A DNA stretch of 64,000 bases, from the NCBI GenBank assembly GCA_019187195.1, contig JABAQT010000031.1, positions 7,448-71,447 of the forward strand, given 5' to 3'. The notes under the pieces are model-generated. The model saw nothing but the letters and a program-made list of their open reading frames with translations, was not told the DNA's origin and searched no databases. This document shows positions 34,708 through 43,842 of the stretch, one piece after another. The translations under genes and the position numbers were made by a program. Numbering within the stretch: the stretch's first letter is position 1; each line of letters starts with the position of its first letter. This DNA comes from Bryobacteraceae bacterium (GTDB lineage Bacteria; Acidobacteriota; Terriglobia; Bryobacterales; Bryobacteraceae).

Positions 34708-34745
34708 AAACGGCCGCCCTCTCGGGGGCGGTCGTTTTCTTTTGT
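34708..34745 (+). terminator. Rho-independent terminator after PEP-CTERM gene
   Basis: The stem pairs AAACGGCCGCCC with GGGCGGTCGTTT (one G-T wobble) around a short CT-rich loop. A T-rich tract (TTTTCTTTT) follows on the plus strand. It closes the monocistronic PEP-CTERM gene and separates it from rimO. Confidence 0.88.
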
Positions 34746-34797
34746 ACGTGCCTCCGCCGGCCCCGCCGCAGTGTTATCCTGAAGCAAGAGTTTTTCC

Positions 34798-36213
34798 TTG
34801 AAAGTTGGTTTCGTTAGCCTCGGCTGCCCCAAGAATCTTGTCGACTCGGAAGTGATGATGGGCCGGTTGGCCTCTCATGGCCATGAGATCACTCCGAATC
34901 CGGGCGAGGCGGAGATCATTGTAGTCAACACCTGCAGCTTCATCGACCCCGCCAAACAGGAGTCCGTCGACACCATTCTCGAGATGGCGGAATACAAGAA
35001 AACCGGCAACGCAAAAAAGCTGATTGTCGCCGGCTGCCTGGTCGAGCGATACCGCAACGAGATCCGCAAGAACATTCCGGATGTCGACCATGTCATCGGC
35101 ACCAACGAAATCGACTCGATCACCAGCCTGTGCGAGAGCGGCGAGCCCGGCGGGAACTCGCTCCAGCCCTACCTGTATGACCACCAGACGCCGCGCCTGC
35201 TATCAACGCCCCGGCACTATGCATACATCAAGATCGCGGAAGGCTGCGACCACCCCTGCACGTTCTGCGTGATTCCACAGTTCCGAGGCGGCTTTCGCAG
35301 CCGCCGTTTCGAGTCGGTAATCGCGGAGGCCTCACGGCTGTTGGCGCAGGGTGTCCGGGAGATCAATCTGGTCGGACAGGACACGACCTGCTATGGAGAG
35401 GATCTGGGGCTGAAGGACGGTCTGGCGCTCTTGCTGGACCGGCTCGCGGACATCGAGACTCCCCACGCGAAGTGGATCCGGTTCCTCTATGCCTATCCGA
35501 ACCGGGTCACCCAGAAGTTACTCGACACCATCGCCGCGCGCCCGGCCCTGGTCAAGTACATTGATATGCCTCTGCAGCATGCAAGCGCCGGCGTTCTGAA
35601 GCGAATGAAACGCGGGGCTAACGGCGATATCTTCCTGAAACTGATCGAGCGCATCCGCGCAACCATTCCCGGCGTGGCCATCCGCAGCAGCTTCATAGTA
35701 GGATTCCCCGGAGAGACGGAGGCGGAATTCCGCGAACTCGCTCAATTTATCGAGGCCGCGAAACTGGACCGCGTGGGTGTCTTCCGCTACTCGGATGAGG
35801 AGACCAGCAAGAGTTATCACCTGCCGGATAAGGTGCGGAAGCGCGACATATATAATCGCCAGCGGCGTCTGATGGCGTTACAGCGCGTCATCTCCCGCCG
35901 GCACAACCGTGAACTGATTGGGACGGAAATACCCGTTCTTCTGGAGGGTCCTTCTCCGGAGACGGAACTTCTGTGGGTGGCAAGGACCGCCGGACAGGCG
36001 CCGGAGATCGACGGTGTTTGCTATATCACTGACGACAACGGTACGGTAATCAAACCGGGCCAGTTCCGGCGCATGCGTGTCACCGAAGCCCATGACTATG
36101 ACTTGACCGGAGCATTGACCGATAGCGCTCCCGAGGATTCCCCCGCTCCTCCCGCCTCTCTGTTTCCCATTCTCCGGTCGAGCAGCCCCGAGGCATCCCG
36201 GCGGCGCGTATGA
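34798..36213 (+). CDS. rimO: Ribosomal protein S12 methylthiotransferase
   Basis: This 471-aa radical-SAM methylthiotransferase has the N-terminal UPF0004 domain ([20 protein letters not shown]), the radical-SAM cysteines GCDHPCTFC and a TRAM-like C-terminal part ending [13 protein letters not shown], as in RimO. It adds a methylthio group to Asp88 of S12. The start is TTG at 34798 with AAGAG upstream. The last 30 or so residues (Ser/Pro-rich) extend beyond the usual end. The stop overlaps yacG by four bases. Confidence 0.94.
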   Translation: MKVGFVSLGCPKNLVDSEVMMGRLASHGHEITPNPGEAEIIVVNTCSFIDPAKQESVDTILEMAEYKKTGNAKKLIVAGCLVERYRNEIRKNIPDVDHVIGTNEIDSITSLCESGEPGGNSLQPYLYDHQTPRLLSTPRHYAYIKIAEGCDHPCTFCVIPQFRGGFRSRRFESVIAEASRLLAQGVREINLVGQDTTCYGEDLGLKDGLALLLDRLADIETPHAKWIRFLYAYPNRVTQKLLDTIAARPALVKYIDMPLQHASAGVLKRMKRGANGDIFLKLIERIRATIPGVAIRSSFIVGFPGETEAEFRELAQFIEAAKLDRVGVFRYSDEETSKSYHLPDKVRKRDIYNRQRRLMALQRVISRRHNRELIGTEIPVLLEGPSPETELLWVARTAGQAPEIDGVCYITDDNGTVIKPGQFRRMRVTEAHDYDLTGALTDSAPEDSPAPPASLFPILRSSSPEASRRRV

Positions 36214-36374
36214 AGTGCCCCATCTGCAAGAAGGAAGTTCCGCCGGGGGCGCCGTACATGCCGTTCTGTAGCGAGCGCTGCAAGCTGATTGATCTTGGAG
36301 AATGGGCTTCGGAACGCTACGTCATTTCCACTCCTATGTCGAGCCCTCCCGGCCCGGAGCAGGATGAGAAGTAG
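36210..36374 (+). CDS. yacG: YacG-type zinc-ribbon protein (DNA gyrase inhibitor family)
   Basis: This short 54-aa gene begins in the ATGA overlap with the rimO stop. It encodes four cysteines in the YacG spacing, CPIC then 13 residues then CSERC (Cys3, 6, 20, 24), followed by the family-typical [16 protein letters not shown]. coli YacG binds GyrB and inhibits gyrase. The Pro/Glu-rich C-terminus is short. pgpA starts inside its last 11 bases, giving a coupled rimO-yacG-pgpA run. Confidence 0.9.
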   Translation: MKCPICKKEVPPGAPYMPFCSERCKLIDLGEWASERYVISTPMSSPPGPEQDEK

Positions 36375-36834
36375 CGGCCCAGCCACCATGCTCGCAACGT
36401 GGTTCGGGTGCGGCTTTGCGCCCCAGGCCCCCGGAACCGCCGGCGCTCTCGGAGCGCTGCTGCCGGCCTGGGCTGTCCTCTCTCTTACCGGCATGGCTCC
36501 CTGGACCCTGGTTCTTCCCACCGCCCTGCTTACCGCCCCGGCGATTGCCGCCTCGACGATTGTTGCCCGCGAACGGAACCTGAAAGACCCGCAAATCGTC
36601 GTTGTGGATGAAGTGCTCGGCCAGTGGCTCTCTCTGGCGGGCGCAACCACGCTCAATTGGAAGAGCGTGCTGGGAGCTTTTCTGCTGTTCCGTCTCTTCG
36701 ATATTCGCAAGCCGCCGCCCATTCGCAATCTCGAGTCGTTGGGGGGTGGACTCGGTATCGTGGCTGATGACCTCATGGCGGGCGTCTACGCCGCCCTTGT
36801 CTTATTCCTGGCAGGATGTTTCAATCTTTATTAA
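36364..36834 (+). CDS. pgpA: Phosphatidylglycerophosphatase A
   Basis: This 156-aa membrane enzyme dephosphorylates phosphatidylglycerol phosphate to phosphatidylglycerol. Family motifs are visible: [11 protein letters not shown] at the N-terminus, [33 protein letters not shown] and [18 protein letters not shown] with the paired catalytic aspartates. Three or four hydrophobic helices are present. The ATG at 36364 has AGG immediately upstream and overlaps yacG by 11 nt; an ATG at 36388 is an alternative. Confidence 0.92.
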   Translation: MRSSGPATMLATWFGCGFAPQAPGTAGALGALLPAWAVLSLTGMAPWTLVLPTALLTAPAIAASTIVARERNLKDPQIVVVDEVLGQWLSLAGATTLNWKSVLGAFLLFRLFDIRKPPPIRNLESLGGGLGIVADDLMAGVYAALVLFLAGCFNLY

Positions 36835-36836
36835 CC

Positions 36837-37862
36837 ATGGCAATCTTCAAGGATTCCGACCGTCCGGAAATTAACCAGGTCAACCCCGCCGCCGCCATTC
36901 CCGGAGGCGAGTTTCAGATTCGGGGCCGAAACCTGGCCAAGATCAACCGTCCCCGCGTCCGTCTCGGGGATGTTCAGGCGCCGGTTGTGATCGGGTCCAA
37001 CTCGTTCGTGATCGCGCGCGTGCCGGAGGGCGTCTCGGCCGGCGATATGGTGGTGGAATGCGGGCTCACGTCGAGTTCATCCTGGCATTGCGGCATCGGC
37101 GTTCAGATCGCCGACAGCGTTCATCCGGTCGCGAATCCCGCCGTGGACGCCTTCGGCAACATCTACACCACCTTCAGTGGATCACGCGGGCAGAAGACGC
37201 CGGTTTCCGTCTACCGCATCGACGTCAACTATGAGATGAAGCCCCTGGTCACGGACATCATGAACGCCACCGGCCTGATCTTCGACGAGGAGGGTGTGCT
37301 CTACGTCAGCAGCCGCTACGACGGAATCGTGTACCAGGTGACCCCAAGCGGAGACATGGCAGTTTACGTCGAGGGAATGGGCGTAGCCACGGGCATGGCC
37401 TTTGACCATGATCGCAATCTGTATGTCGGCGACCGTAGCGGGACGATCTTCAAGATCAGCCGCCAGCGTCAGATCTACGTGTTCTGCACCGTGGAACCCT
37501 CGATCGCCGCCTACCACCTCGCCTTTGGGCCCGACAATAACCTGTACGTTACGGGGCCCACGACATCGAGTTTCGACTCCGTCCACCGTATCAACCCCGC
37601 CGGGGAGTCGGAAGTGTTCTACCGCGGGCTCGGAAGGCCTCAGGGTCTTGCCTTCGACACCGAAGGCCATTTGTACGTGGCCGCCTCGATGGGCGGCCGG
37701 AAAGGCGTGGTAAAGATCGATCCGGACGCGAGAGCCGAGCTGTTCCTCTCCGGCCCCAATATCGCCGGGCTCGCTTTCACTCCCTCGAAAGCCATGATCG
37801 TGGCGACGAACAACGCGTTGTTCCGCGTCGACGTGGGCATCCAGGGTTATCTGCCGGTTTAG
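36837..37862 (+). CDS. IPT/TIG plus NHL-type beta-propeller protein
   Basis: This 341-aa protein begins with an IPT/TIG-like immunoglobulin fold (INQVNPAAAIPGGEFQIRGRNL) and continues with about five propeller blades of NHL/SMP-30 type (GVLYVSSRYDGIVYQV, RNLYVGDRSGTIFKI, NNLYVTGPTTSSF, GHLYVAASMGG). There is no signal peptide, so it would be cytoplasmic unless exported another way. Catalysis is uncertain; such propellers often bind ligands. The start could also be the ATG at 36816, which overlaps pgpA. cinA follows 12 nt downstream. Confidence 0.7.
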   Translation: MAIFKDSDRPEINQVNPAAAIPGGEFQIRGRNLAKINRPRVRLGDVQAPVVIGSNSFVIARVPEGVSAGDMVVECGLTSSSSWHCGIGVQIADSVHPVANPAVDAFGNIYTTFSGSRGQKTPVSVYRIDVNYEMKPLVTDIMNATGLIFDEEGVLYVSSRYDGIVYQVTPSGDMAVYVEGMGVATGMAFDHDRNLYVGDRSGTIFKISRQRQIYVFCTVEPSIAAYHLAFGPDNNLYVTGPTTSSFDSVHRINPAGESEVFYRGLGRPQGLAFDTEGHLYVAASMGGRKGVVKIDPDARAELFLSGPNIAGLAFTPSKAMIVATNNALFRVDVGIQGYLPV

Positions 37863-37874
37863 CGGACACACCCC

Positions 37875-39125
37875 ATGGACGCCGCCATCATTGCCGTGGG
37901 CAGCGAGATGCTGACCCCGCAGAGAGTGGACACCGACTCTCTCTTTCTCACCGGCGCCCTGAATGCCAGGGGAGTGGAGGTCGTCATCAAGCTTATTGCC
38001 GGAGACGACCGGCAGCGGTTGGTGAGCGCTATCCGCTATGCGCTGACCGAGGCGCAACTGTTGATCCTTACCGGCGGGTTGGGCCCTACCGAGGACGACC
38101 TCACCCGGGACGCCGTGGCCCAATATTGCGGGCGGCCGCTCGTTTTCAGCGAGGAGATCTGCGCGGCCATCGCGCGGCGGTTCCAACGCATGAACAGGAC
38201 CATGGCGGAGATCAACAAACGCCAGGCCTACATTGTGGAAGGAGCCGCGGTGCTTGCCAACTCCAATGGAACGGCGCCCGGGATGTGGGTGGAGCACGAG
38301 GGACGCCATATCATCCTGCTCCCGGGGCCGCCGCGTGAGCTCCAGCCGTTATTCGAATCGCAGTGTCTGCCGCGCCTCGACGCGCTGCTGCCGCCGCGCG
38401 TGATCCGGACGCGCTTCTATCGCGTGGCCGGCATGCCGGAATCCGATCTCGACCAGTTGATCGCGCCCGTTTATGGGAAGTACACCAACCCGGCGACGAC
38501 CATCCTTGCCGCGGCGAGCGATATTCAGGTTCACCTGCGCGCCCGCTGCCGGACCGCGGAGGAAGCCGAGGCGCTTCTGAACGAAGTGGGGACTCCCATC
38601 GAGAAGTTGCTCGGCGACAGGCTCTATTCCCGCAATGGAGACCCGCTCGAAGCCGTCATCGGAGAGATGCTGCGCGGCCGCGGCATGAAACTCGCCGTCG
38701 CCGAAAGCTGCACCGGCGGGATGCTGGCGGAAAAGATCACTTCCGTTGCGGGCAGCTCGGACTACTTCGCCGGAGGCTTCCTCACCTATACCTACGAAGC
38801 CAAGACATCGCTGCTCGGCATCAGTCCTGAAATGCTGCGCGAGCACAAAGCCGTCAGCGAACCGGTTGCCCTCGCGATGGCGCGCGCCGCGCTCGACCGC
38901 GCCTCCGCCTCGATAGCGGTTTCCGTCACGGGAGTCGCCGGGCCCGGACAGGGCAATGAGACAGAGCCCGTGGGAACAATCTATGTCGGCGTGGCCGACA
39001 GAGACGGCTCCCTGGCGCGGCGATTTCAGTTTGCCGGCGACCGCCGCCGCATTCGAATGCTGGCCGTTCAGACCGCCCTCGATATGGTCCGCCGCCGGTT
39101 GACCGGAAGCATCGCCGGCGCCTGA
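37875..39125 (+). CDS. cinA: CinA-family protein (nicotinamide mononucleotide deamidase)
   Basis: This 416-aa protein has both CinA halves. The N-terminal MoCF/COG1058 domain shows AAIIAVGSEML and LTGGLGPTEDDLTRD and ADP-ribose pyrophosphatase-like motifs. The C-terminal PncC domain shows VAESCTGGMLAEKITSVAGSSDYFAGG and VSVTGVAGPGQGNETEPVGTIYVGV, with the catalytic Ser in ESCTGG. It recycles NMN to NaMN in pyridine-nucleotide metabolism. It follows the NHL gene closely and ends the plus-strand run. Confidence 0.93.
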   Translation: MDAAIIAVGSEMLTPQRVDTDSLFLTGALNARGVEVVIKLIAGDDRQRLVSAIRYALTEAQLLILTGGLGPTEDDLTRDAVAQYCGRPLVFSEEICAAIARRFQRMNRTMAEINKRQAYIVEGAAVLANSNGTAPGMWVEHEGRHIILLPGPPRELQPLFESQCLPRLDALLPPRVIRTRFYRVAGMPESDLDQLIAPVYGKYTNPATTILAAASDIQVHLRARCRTAEEAEALLNEVGTPIEKLLGDRLYSRNGDPLEAVIGEMLRGRGMKLAVAESCTGGMLAEKITSVAGSSDYFAGGFLTYTYEAKTSLLGISPEMLREHKAVSEPVALAMARAALDRASASIAVSVTGVAGPGQGNETEPVGTIYVGVADRDGSLARRFQFAGDRRRIRMLAVQTALDMVRRRLTGSIAGA

Positions 39126-39161
39126 CATCACCCGGCCGCCGGGCACGGGGTAACCTGAAGT

Positions 39162-41054
39162 ATGCGCCTCGTCCCCGCCGCACTGCTGGTGCTGCCTGCA
39201 TTGTGCTTTTCGCAAACCGCCCCTCAAGCTCCCCGCGTGGACATGCCCTTCCTCCGGGAGACTTACACGAAATTCGAATACCGCATTCCCATGCGCGACG
39301 GCGCGCGCCTGTTCACAGCCGTCTATGTGCCCAAGGACGTGTTTTCCTCCGGCGCCACCTACCCCATCATGCTGATGCGCACGCCCTACGGCGTCCGCCC
39401 CTATGGCGTGGATCAATACCCCTCCTCTCTTGGCCCTTCGGAGTTCTTCGCCCGCGAGAAGTTCATCTTCGCCTATCAGGACGTTCGCGGACGCTACATG
39501 AGCGAGGGTGTATATACGACGGTGCGCCCGTTCCATCCGAACAAGAGCCATCCCCGGGATATCGATGAATCAAGCGACGCCTACGACACCATCGACTGGC
39601 TGGTAAAGAACGTCCGCGGCAACACGGGCAAGGTGGGGATGTGGGGAATTTCACAGCCGGGGTTCTTCGTTTCCGCCGCCATGATCGGCGCGCATCCCGC
39701 CCTTGCCGCCGTTTCTCCGCAGGCTCCGGTGACCGACTACTATCTCGGCGACGATTCTTATCATAACGGCGCTTTCATGCTCGCCCACCGTTTCGGATTC
39801 TATATGGGCTTCCGCCAGCGCCAAGGCGGTCCGGAACCGCCCCAACCCGCGGTTCCCTTCGATTACGGCACTCCCGACGCCTACGAATTTTTCCTGGATA
39901 TGGGGCCGCTCGCCAACGCCGATGAGAAGTACTTCAAGCACTCCCAGGAATTCTGGACTCTGAACGTCAACCATCCCAACTACGACGAAACCTGGCAGGC
40001 CCGCTCCATCTGGAAATATCTCAAGGCAATCCAGCCACCCGTCATGATGGTGGGCGGCTGGTTTGACCAGGAAGACCTCCAGGGTCCGCTGCGCCAGTTC
40101 GCATTCATGGAGAAGAACTCGCCTCCCAGGATAAACATGCTCGTGATGGGGCCATGGACTCACGGCGGCTTCGCCCGCGGCGACGGCCAGAAGGTGGGCA
40201 ACGTGGACTTCGGCTCGAAGACCGGCTTGTACTACCGGGAGAAGATCGAGTTTCCCTTCTTCCTGCAACTCCTCAAGGGAAAGGGAAACGCGGCATTTCC
40301 GCGCGCCCGCGTTTTCGAGACGGGACGCAACCAGTGGCGGACCTTCGACGCCTGGCCGCCCAAGACCGCGCGGCCCATCGATTTCTATCTATCCGCCGGC
40401 GGGAAGTTGGCCGCCCGTGCGGATACTCGCCAGAGTTTCGATGAGTACCTCTCCGATCCCTCGAAGCCAGTCCCCTATATCGGCCATGTCGCTCCCCGGG
40501 TGCTCGCCGGCTACATGACCGAGGATCAGCGTTTCGCCTCGAAGCGGCCCGACGTTCTCGTCTATCAGACCGGCCCCCTCGATCACGATGTCACAGTGCT
40601 GGGGCCTATTCTCGCTGATTTGAAAGTGTCCACCAGCGGCAGCGATTCCGACTTCGACGTGAAACTCATCGACGTCTACCCCGGCGGCTACAATGCGGCT
40701 CCTTCCGCGGCGGCTCCCGGCAACCCGGTTCCCATGGGCGGATACCAGCAACTGGTCCGCGGTGAGCCGTTCCGGGGCAAGTTCCGAAAGGGCTTCGAAA
40801 GGCCCGTTCCTTTCGAGCCCGGAACGCCCGATCGCATCACTTTCCACCTTCCGGATATTGCCCATACTTTCCGCCCCGGCCATCGCATCATGGTGCAGGT
40901 CCAGAGTTCCTGGTTTCCGCTGACGGATCGGAATCCACAGAAATTCCTGGATATCCCGAATGCGAAGTCAACCGATTTCGTGAAGGCCACCGAGCGCGTG
41001 TATACGGGAGGTGAAGACGGATCGCGAATCCGGCTCTTGGTGGAAGCGCCCTGA
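39162..41054 (+). CDS. CocE/NonD-family alpha/beta hydrolase (X-Pro dipeptidyl-peptidase-like), exported
   Basis: This 630-aa protein has a signal peptide MRLVPAALLVLPALCFSQ. The hydrolase domain shows YRIPMRDGARLFTAVYVPKD, the nucleophile elbow GMWGISQPGFF (G-x-S-x-P-G) and VMGPWTHGGF, which supplies the family's conserved histidine region. A C-terminal jelly-roll (FEPGTPDRITFHLPDIAHTFRPGHRIMVQVQSS) is the X-Pro dipeptidyl-peptidase C-domain. Substrates range from peptides to esters (cocaine esterase, glutaryl-7-ACA acylase), so the specificity here is open. It is monocistronic. Confidence 0.88.
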   Translation: MRLVPAALLVLPALCFSQTAPQAPRVDMPFLRETYTKFEYRIPMRDGARLFTAVYVPKDVFSSGATYPIMLMRTPYGVRPYGVDQYPSSLGPSEFFAREKFIFAYQDVRGRYMSEGVYTTVRPFHPNKSHPRDIDESSDAYDTIDWLVKNVRGNTGKVGMWGISQPGFFVSAAMIGAHPALAAVSPQAPVTDYYLGDDSYHNGAFMLAHRFGFYMGFRQRQGGPEPPQPAVPFDYGTPDAYEFFLDMGPLANADEKYFKHSQEFWTLNVNHPNYDETWQARSIWKYLKAIQPPVMMVGGWFDQEDLQGPLRQFAFMEKNSPPRINMLVMGPWTHGGFARGDGQKVGNVDFGSKTGLYYREKIEFPFFLQLLKGKGNAAFPRARVFETGRNQWRTFDAWPPKTARPIDFYLSAGGKLAARADTRQSFDEYLSDPSKPVPYIGHVAPRVLAGYMTEDQRFASKRPDVLVYQTGPLDHDVTVLGPILADLKVSTSGSDSDFDVKLIDVYPGGYNAAPSAAAPGNPVPMGGYQQLVRGEPFRGKFRKGFERPVPFEPGTPDRITFHLPDIAHTFRPGHRIMVQVQSSWFPLTDRNPQKFLDIPNAKSTDFVKATERVYTGGEDGSRIRLLVEAP

Positions 41055-41069
41055 CGCGCCCCTCTCAGC

Positions 41070-41645
41070 TTACTTGTGCTGGAGTTCCCAATCGTAGTGG
41101 ATGCCCGGATCGTTATAGGCGATGCGGCCCTCGTCCTTGGGATCGTAGGTGCGGTTGGTGATGTAGACGAGCATCGCCGGATCGGCGCCCACTACCTTGT
41201 AACCGTGCCCGACGCCGGGTGGAATGAGGATCTGCCAGGGGCGCAGCGCGCCCACGTAGAGCGTATTGCGCGCTCCGAACGTCGGCGACCCTTGCCGCAG
41301 ATCCACCAACGCCACCTGGAACATGCCCTGCGCCGCCACCCAGAAGTCCGTCTGATGCAGATGGAAGTGGAACGCCTTGATGGTTCCCGGATAGCTCAGA
41401 GCGGCGGAAATCTGCGTCGATTCGGAAGGGTAATCGGCCACCATGCCCTGCCCCAACCGCGCGATCTCGAGGAAATAGCCGCGGTCGTCCGGCCACAAAG
41501 GGAAAGGTTGCACGCGGACACCCTCGATGAGGCGCCCGGAATCAGGTTTAAGGATGATGTCGCCGATCCCCTTGTCATTTCGCGGAAGGCTGAGACGCAG
41601 CGAACCGTGCGACGCAAAAACTCCCTCCATTGCCGTGCCGGCCAT
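41070..41645 (-). CDS. dTDP-4-dehydrorhamnose 3,5-epimerase-related cupin
   Basis: This 191-aa protein is called from the ATG at 41645, with GGAGG at a good distance. The RmlC-like jelly roll has DDRGYFLEIARLGQGMVADYPSESTQISAALSYPGTIKAFHFHLHQTDFWV and GHGYKVVGADPAMLVYITNRTYDPKDEGRIAYND-type strands. The central H-F-H-x-H replaces the usual RGLHYQ. It may be an epimerase or an isomerase of the dTDP-sugar family, but the substrate is unresolved. The divergent cupin gene starts 50 bp away. Confidence 0.78.
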   Translation of the reverse strand: MAGTAMEGVFASHGSLRLSLPRNDKGIGDIILKPDSGRLIEGVRVQPFPLWPDDRGYFLEIARLGQGMVADYPSESTQISAALSYPGTIKAFHFHLHQTDFWVAAQGMFQVALVDLRQGSPTFGARNTLYVGALRPWQILIPPGVGHGYKVVGADPAMLVYITNRTYDPKDEGRIAYNDPGIHYDWELQHK

Positions 41646-41694
41646 TTTCTTTTTCCTCCGGGTTTGCGATTTCCTATGATACAATTCAGCCGCA

Positions 41695-42042
41695 ATGCAG
41701 GTCCAACGCTGGAATCAAACGGAAGTGGAACAGATGAACGGTTCGATCGGAAGGCAGGTGCTGCACGGGAGCAACATTACCGTGTCGCGCCTGATCCTGA
41801 AGAAGGGAGGAGTAGTGCCGGTGCATCATCACATCAACGAGCAGATCACCACGGTGCTGGAAGGCCGGTTGATGTTTCTGATGGATGGAAAGGAAGTGCT
41901 GCTGGAAGCCGGCGAGTCGCTGGTGATTCCGCCGAACGTTCCGCATCGCGTGGATGTTCTCGAGGATTCCATCGCGCTTGACGTGTTTGCTCCCGTCCGC
42001 GAGGATTGGATTCGCGGCGACGACGCCTATCTGCGTAAGTAG
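41695..42042 (+). CDS. Small cupin-domain protein
   Basis: This 115-aa single-domain cupin has metal-binding motif 1 (VPVHHHINEQITTVLEGRL) and motif 2 (GESLVIPPNVPHRVDV). It may be a sugar-phosphate isomerase-like or regulatory cupin; no activity can be assigned. There is no convincing ribosome-binding site, but TATGAT (41675-41680) lies 15 bases before the ATG, suggesting a very short leader. Its end overlaps the convergent GT9 gene by 16 bases. Confidence 0.8.
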   Translation: MQVQRWNQTEVEQMNGSIGRQVLHGSNITVSRLILKKGGVVPVHHHINEQITTVLEGRLMFLMDGKEVLLEAGESLVIPPNVPHRVDVLEDSIALDVFAPVREDWIRGDDAYLRK

Positions 42043-42809
42043 GGCAACACCTGATCCGTGGAGAGCGACTCCATGCTCCCATCGGGGGCGCGCAGCACGC
42101 GTACATCCACCCCCCGCGGTCCCCACACCTCCGGGTCCGTGGGACCGAAAAGCGCAAGAACGGGAACGCCGGCAGCCGCCGCCAGGTGGGTGATGCCGGA
42201 ATCATTTCCAATGTAGAGACCGGCGCCCGCCATCCACCGCGCCAGGTCCCATAGATTGTCAAAGTGGACCGCACCGGGCAGGTTCTGGCCGGGACCGGCG
42301 ATCCATTGAACCGGCAAGGGGGAATGTTCCGCCAATTCGCGGAACCGCCCGAGCGGCCAGTTCTTCCTGGCGCTGCCCGAGAACGGATGAATGGCGAGGA
42401 AGGTGGGGTCCCGGCGCTCCACCGGCAACCGGGGGATCGCTCCCAAGGGAGCCCCCACCTGCCGCTGATAGAAATCCACGGCGTGCATTCCATCCGCGCC
42501 CGATGGAGGGAGGGCAGCATGGAAAATGACCGGCAGGCCGCGCAGGGCGGAACGGAATTCCGGCCGGTTGGAACCATACCAGGAGACGATGGAGTCAAAC
42601 GCGGCAAGCCGCTCCAGGACTTTCGCGCCGGGAACCGGATGATCGATCCCCGTGCCGTAGAGAGAAATTGCCGTGTCCGCGAATCGTGCCAGCGGCGCGT
42701 TGGCGGATGTAGTCCAAACCTCGGTGTAACCGGCGCGCAAGGACTCGAGCGCGGGCAGCGAAACGATGAAATCGCCGATCGCTCCCGGGCGGATCAGCAG
42801 CCTTCGCAC
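42027..42809 (-). CDS. GT9-family glycosyltransferase (heptosyltransferase-like)
   Basis: This 260-aa protein opens with MRRLLIRPGAIGDFIVSLPALESLRAGY, the ADP-heptose:LPS heptosyltransferase N-terminal pattern. It carries the C-terminal donor-binding AGAGLYIGNDSGITHLAAAAGVPVLALFGPTDPEVWGPRG. It is shorter than the 320-350 aa of enterobacterial heptosyltransferases. It probably transfers a heptose-like sugar to LPS core or another glycan. The start is GTG, sharing one base with the upstream stop. Confidence 0.88.
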   Translation of the reverse strand: MRRLLIRPGAIGDFIVSLPALESLRAGYTEVWTTSANAPLARFADTAISLYGTGIDHPVPGAKVLERLAAFDSIVSWYGSNRPEFRSALRGLPVIFHAALPPSGADGMHAVDFYQRQVGAPLGAIPRLPVERRDPTFLAIHPFSGSARKNWPLGRFRELAEHSPLPVQWIAGPGQNLPGAVHFDNLWDLARWMAGAGLYIGNDSGITHLAAAAGVPVLALFGPTDPEVWGPRGVDVRVLRAPDGSMESLSTDQVLPYLRR

Positions 42810-43306
42810 TAGTTGACGATATCCACCGGCAGTTTAACCTCGATCGTCTTTGGCGGGAAGCACTCCTTGTTGCTGCACGCCTGGTAGCGGAGCTTTCCGG
42901 TGACGATCATCATTCCCGGCGCCGCTCCCGCCGGAATCCTGAACCGTGTGGTGATGGCGAATCCGCCGCTAAACACGGAGATCGGCTTCTCGCTGAAGTC
43001 GTACTTCTCCATGCTCGGTTTGGGATAGCTCACCTGCTGAACATCGAGCGGGGAAGCGGCCCATGTGAGACGCAGCCCAATCAGGTAATCGTCGGATGGA
43101 GTGTTGCTATTGACGTGGTAGCCGGGGCGAAGTTGCACATCCACCTTCGCCGTGAACTCCGCATTTTTCTTCACGCTCTGCTTGGGCGGGGGCGTGACCG
43201 TGAGCAGATTAGTTTGGCCCGGAAGCAGGCCCGGCATCCACAGGATTGCCGCCATCAGCGTCAGGCTGCACATGCGCCTTGTTATCGAGCAGTTGTTCGA
43301 TCTCAT
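42809..43306 (-). CDS. Stand-alone DsbD N-terminal-domain protein, exported
   Basis: This protein of about 165 aa has a signal sequence and one immunoglobulin-like domain resembling the N-terminal domain of DsbD. The domain's last part (RYQACSNKECFPPKTIEVKLPV) holds the Cys pair as C-x5-C, as in the redox-active nDsbD. The transmembrane and thioredoxin parts of DsbD are absent. The start is taken at the ATG at 43306, which gives a positively charged leader and overlaps tlpA by 98 nt; ATG at 43273 is possible. Confidence 0.7.
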   Translation of the reverse strand: MRSNNCSITRRMCSLTLMAAILWMPGLLPGQTNLLTVTPPPKQSVKKNAEFTAKVDVQLRPGYHVNSNTPSDDYLIGLRLTWAASPLDVQQVSYPKPSMEKYDFSEKPISVFSGGFAITTRFRIPAGAAPGMMIVTGKLRYQACSNKECFPPKTIEVKLPVDIVN

Positions 43307-43814
43307 TCTGATATACACTCTTACTCACCAGGCCGACGTGGACATCGGCGATCTTTCCCTGCCGGTCGAGCACGAATGAGGTGGGGAGAGAGGATACGCC
43401 GCCATAGAGGTCGGCCACTTCGTCCGATGCCACAACCACCCGGTAGTTCACTTTTTGTTTTTCAATGTATGGTTTCACGGCCTCCCAGCCGTCTTCATCC
43501 ATGGAAACGCCGAGCACCGCGAAACCCCGGTCCTTGAATTTCTGCTCGAAATCGATGAACCACGGAATCTCGATCTTGCATGGACCGCACCAGGTAGCCC
43601 AGAAATTCAGCAGAACCACCTTCCCCTTGTAGTCGGACAGCTTCACGACCCTGCCGTGAGCGTCCTTAAGGGAGAACTCCGGCGCAGACTTGCGATCTTT
43701 TTCCGGCTTCACGGCGGCTCTCACCGAACGCGTGTTCCCGCAGTTGACGTTCAGGACGAGCATGCCACATATCGCCGCGGCGGCCAGCAGCGAACGGTGG
43801 AGGGAAACTAGCAT
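43209..43814 (-). CDS. TlpA-like thiol-disulfide reductase
   Basis: This 201-aa exported thioredoxin-fold protein has a leader (LLAAAAICGMLVLNVNC) and the WCGPC redox motif in LLNFWATWCGPCKIEIPWFIDFEQKF. The cis-proline loop lies in GVSSLPTSFVLDRQGKI. It is a reductase or cytochrome c maturation-type helper in the periplasm. AAGGAG precedes the ATG. It overlaps the DsbD-N-like gene, implying joint function in thiol-disulfide exchange. Confidence 0.9.
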   Translation of the reverse strand: MLVSLHRSLLAAAAICGMLVLNVNCGNTRSVRAAVKPEKDRKSAPEFSLKDAHGRVVKLSDYKGKVVLLNFWATWCGPCKIEIPWFIDFEQKFKDRGFAVLGVSMDEDGWEAVKPYIEKQKVNYRVVVASDEVADLYGGVSSLPTSFVLDRQGKIADVHVGLVSKSVYQNEIEQLLDNKAHVQPDADGGNPVDAGPASGPN

Positions 43815-43842
43815 GCCGGGATCTCCTTAGGTGTATTCATGA

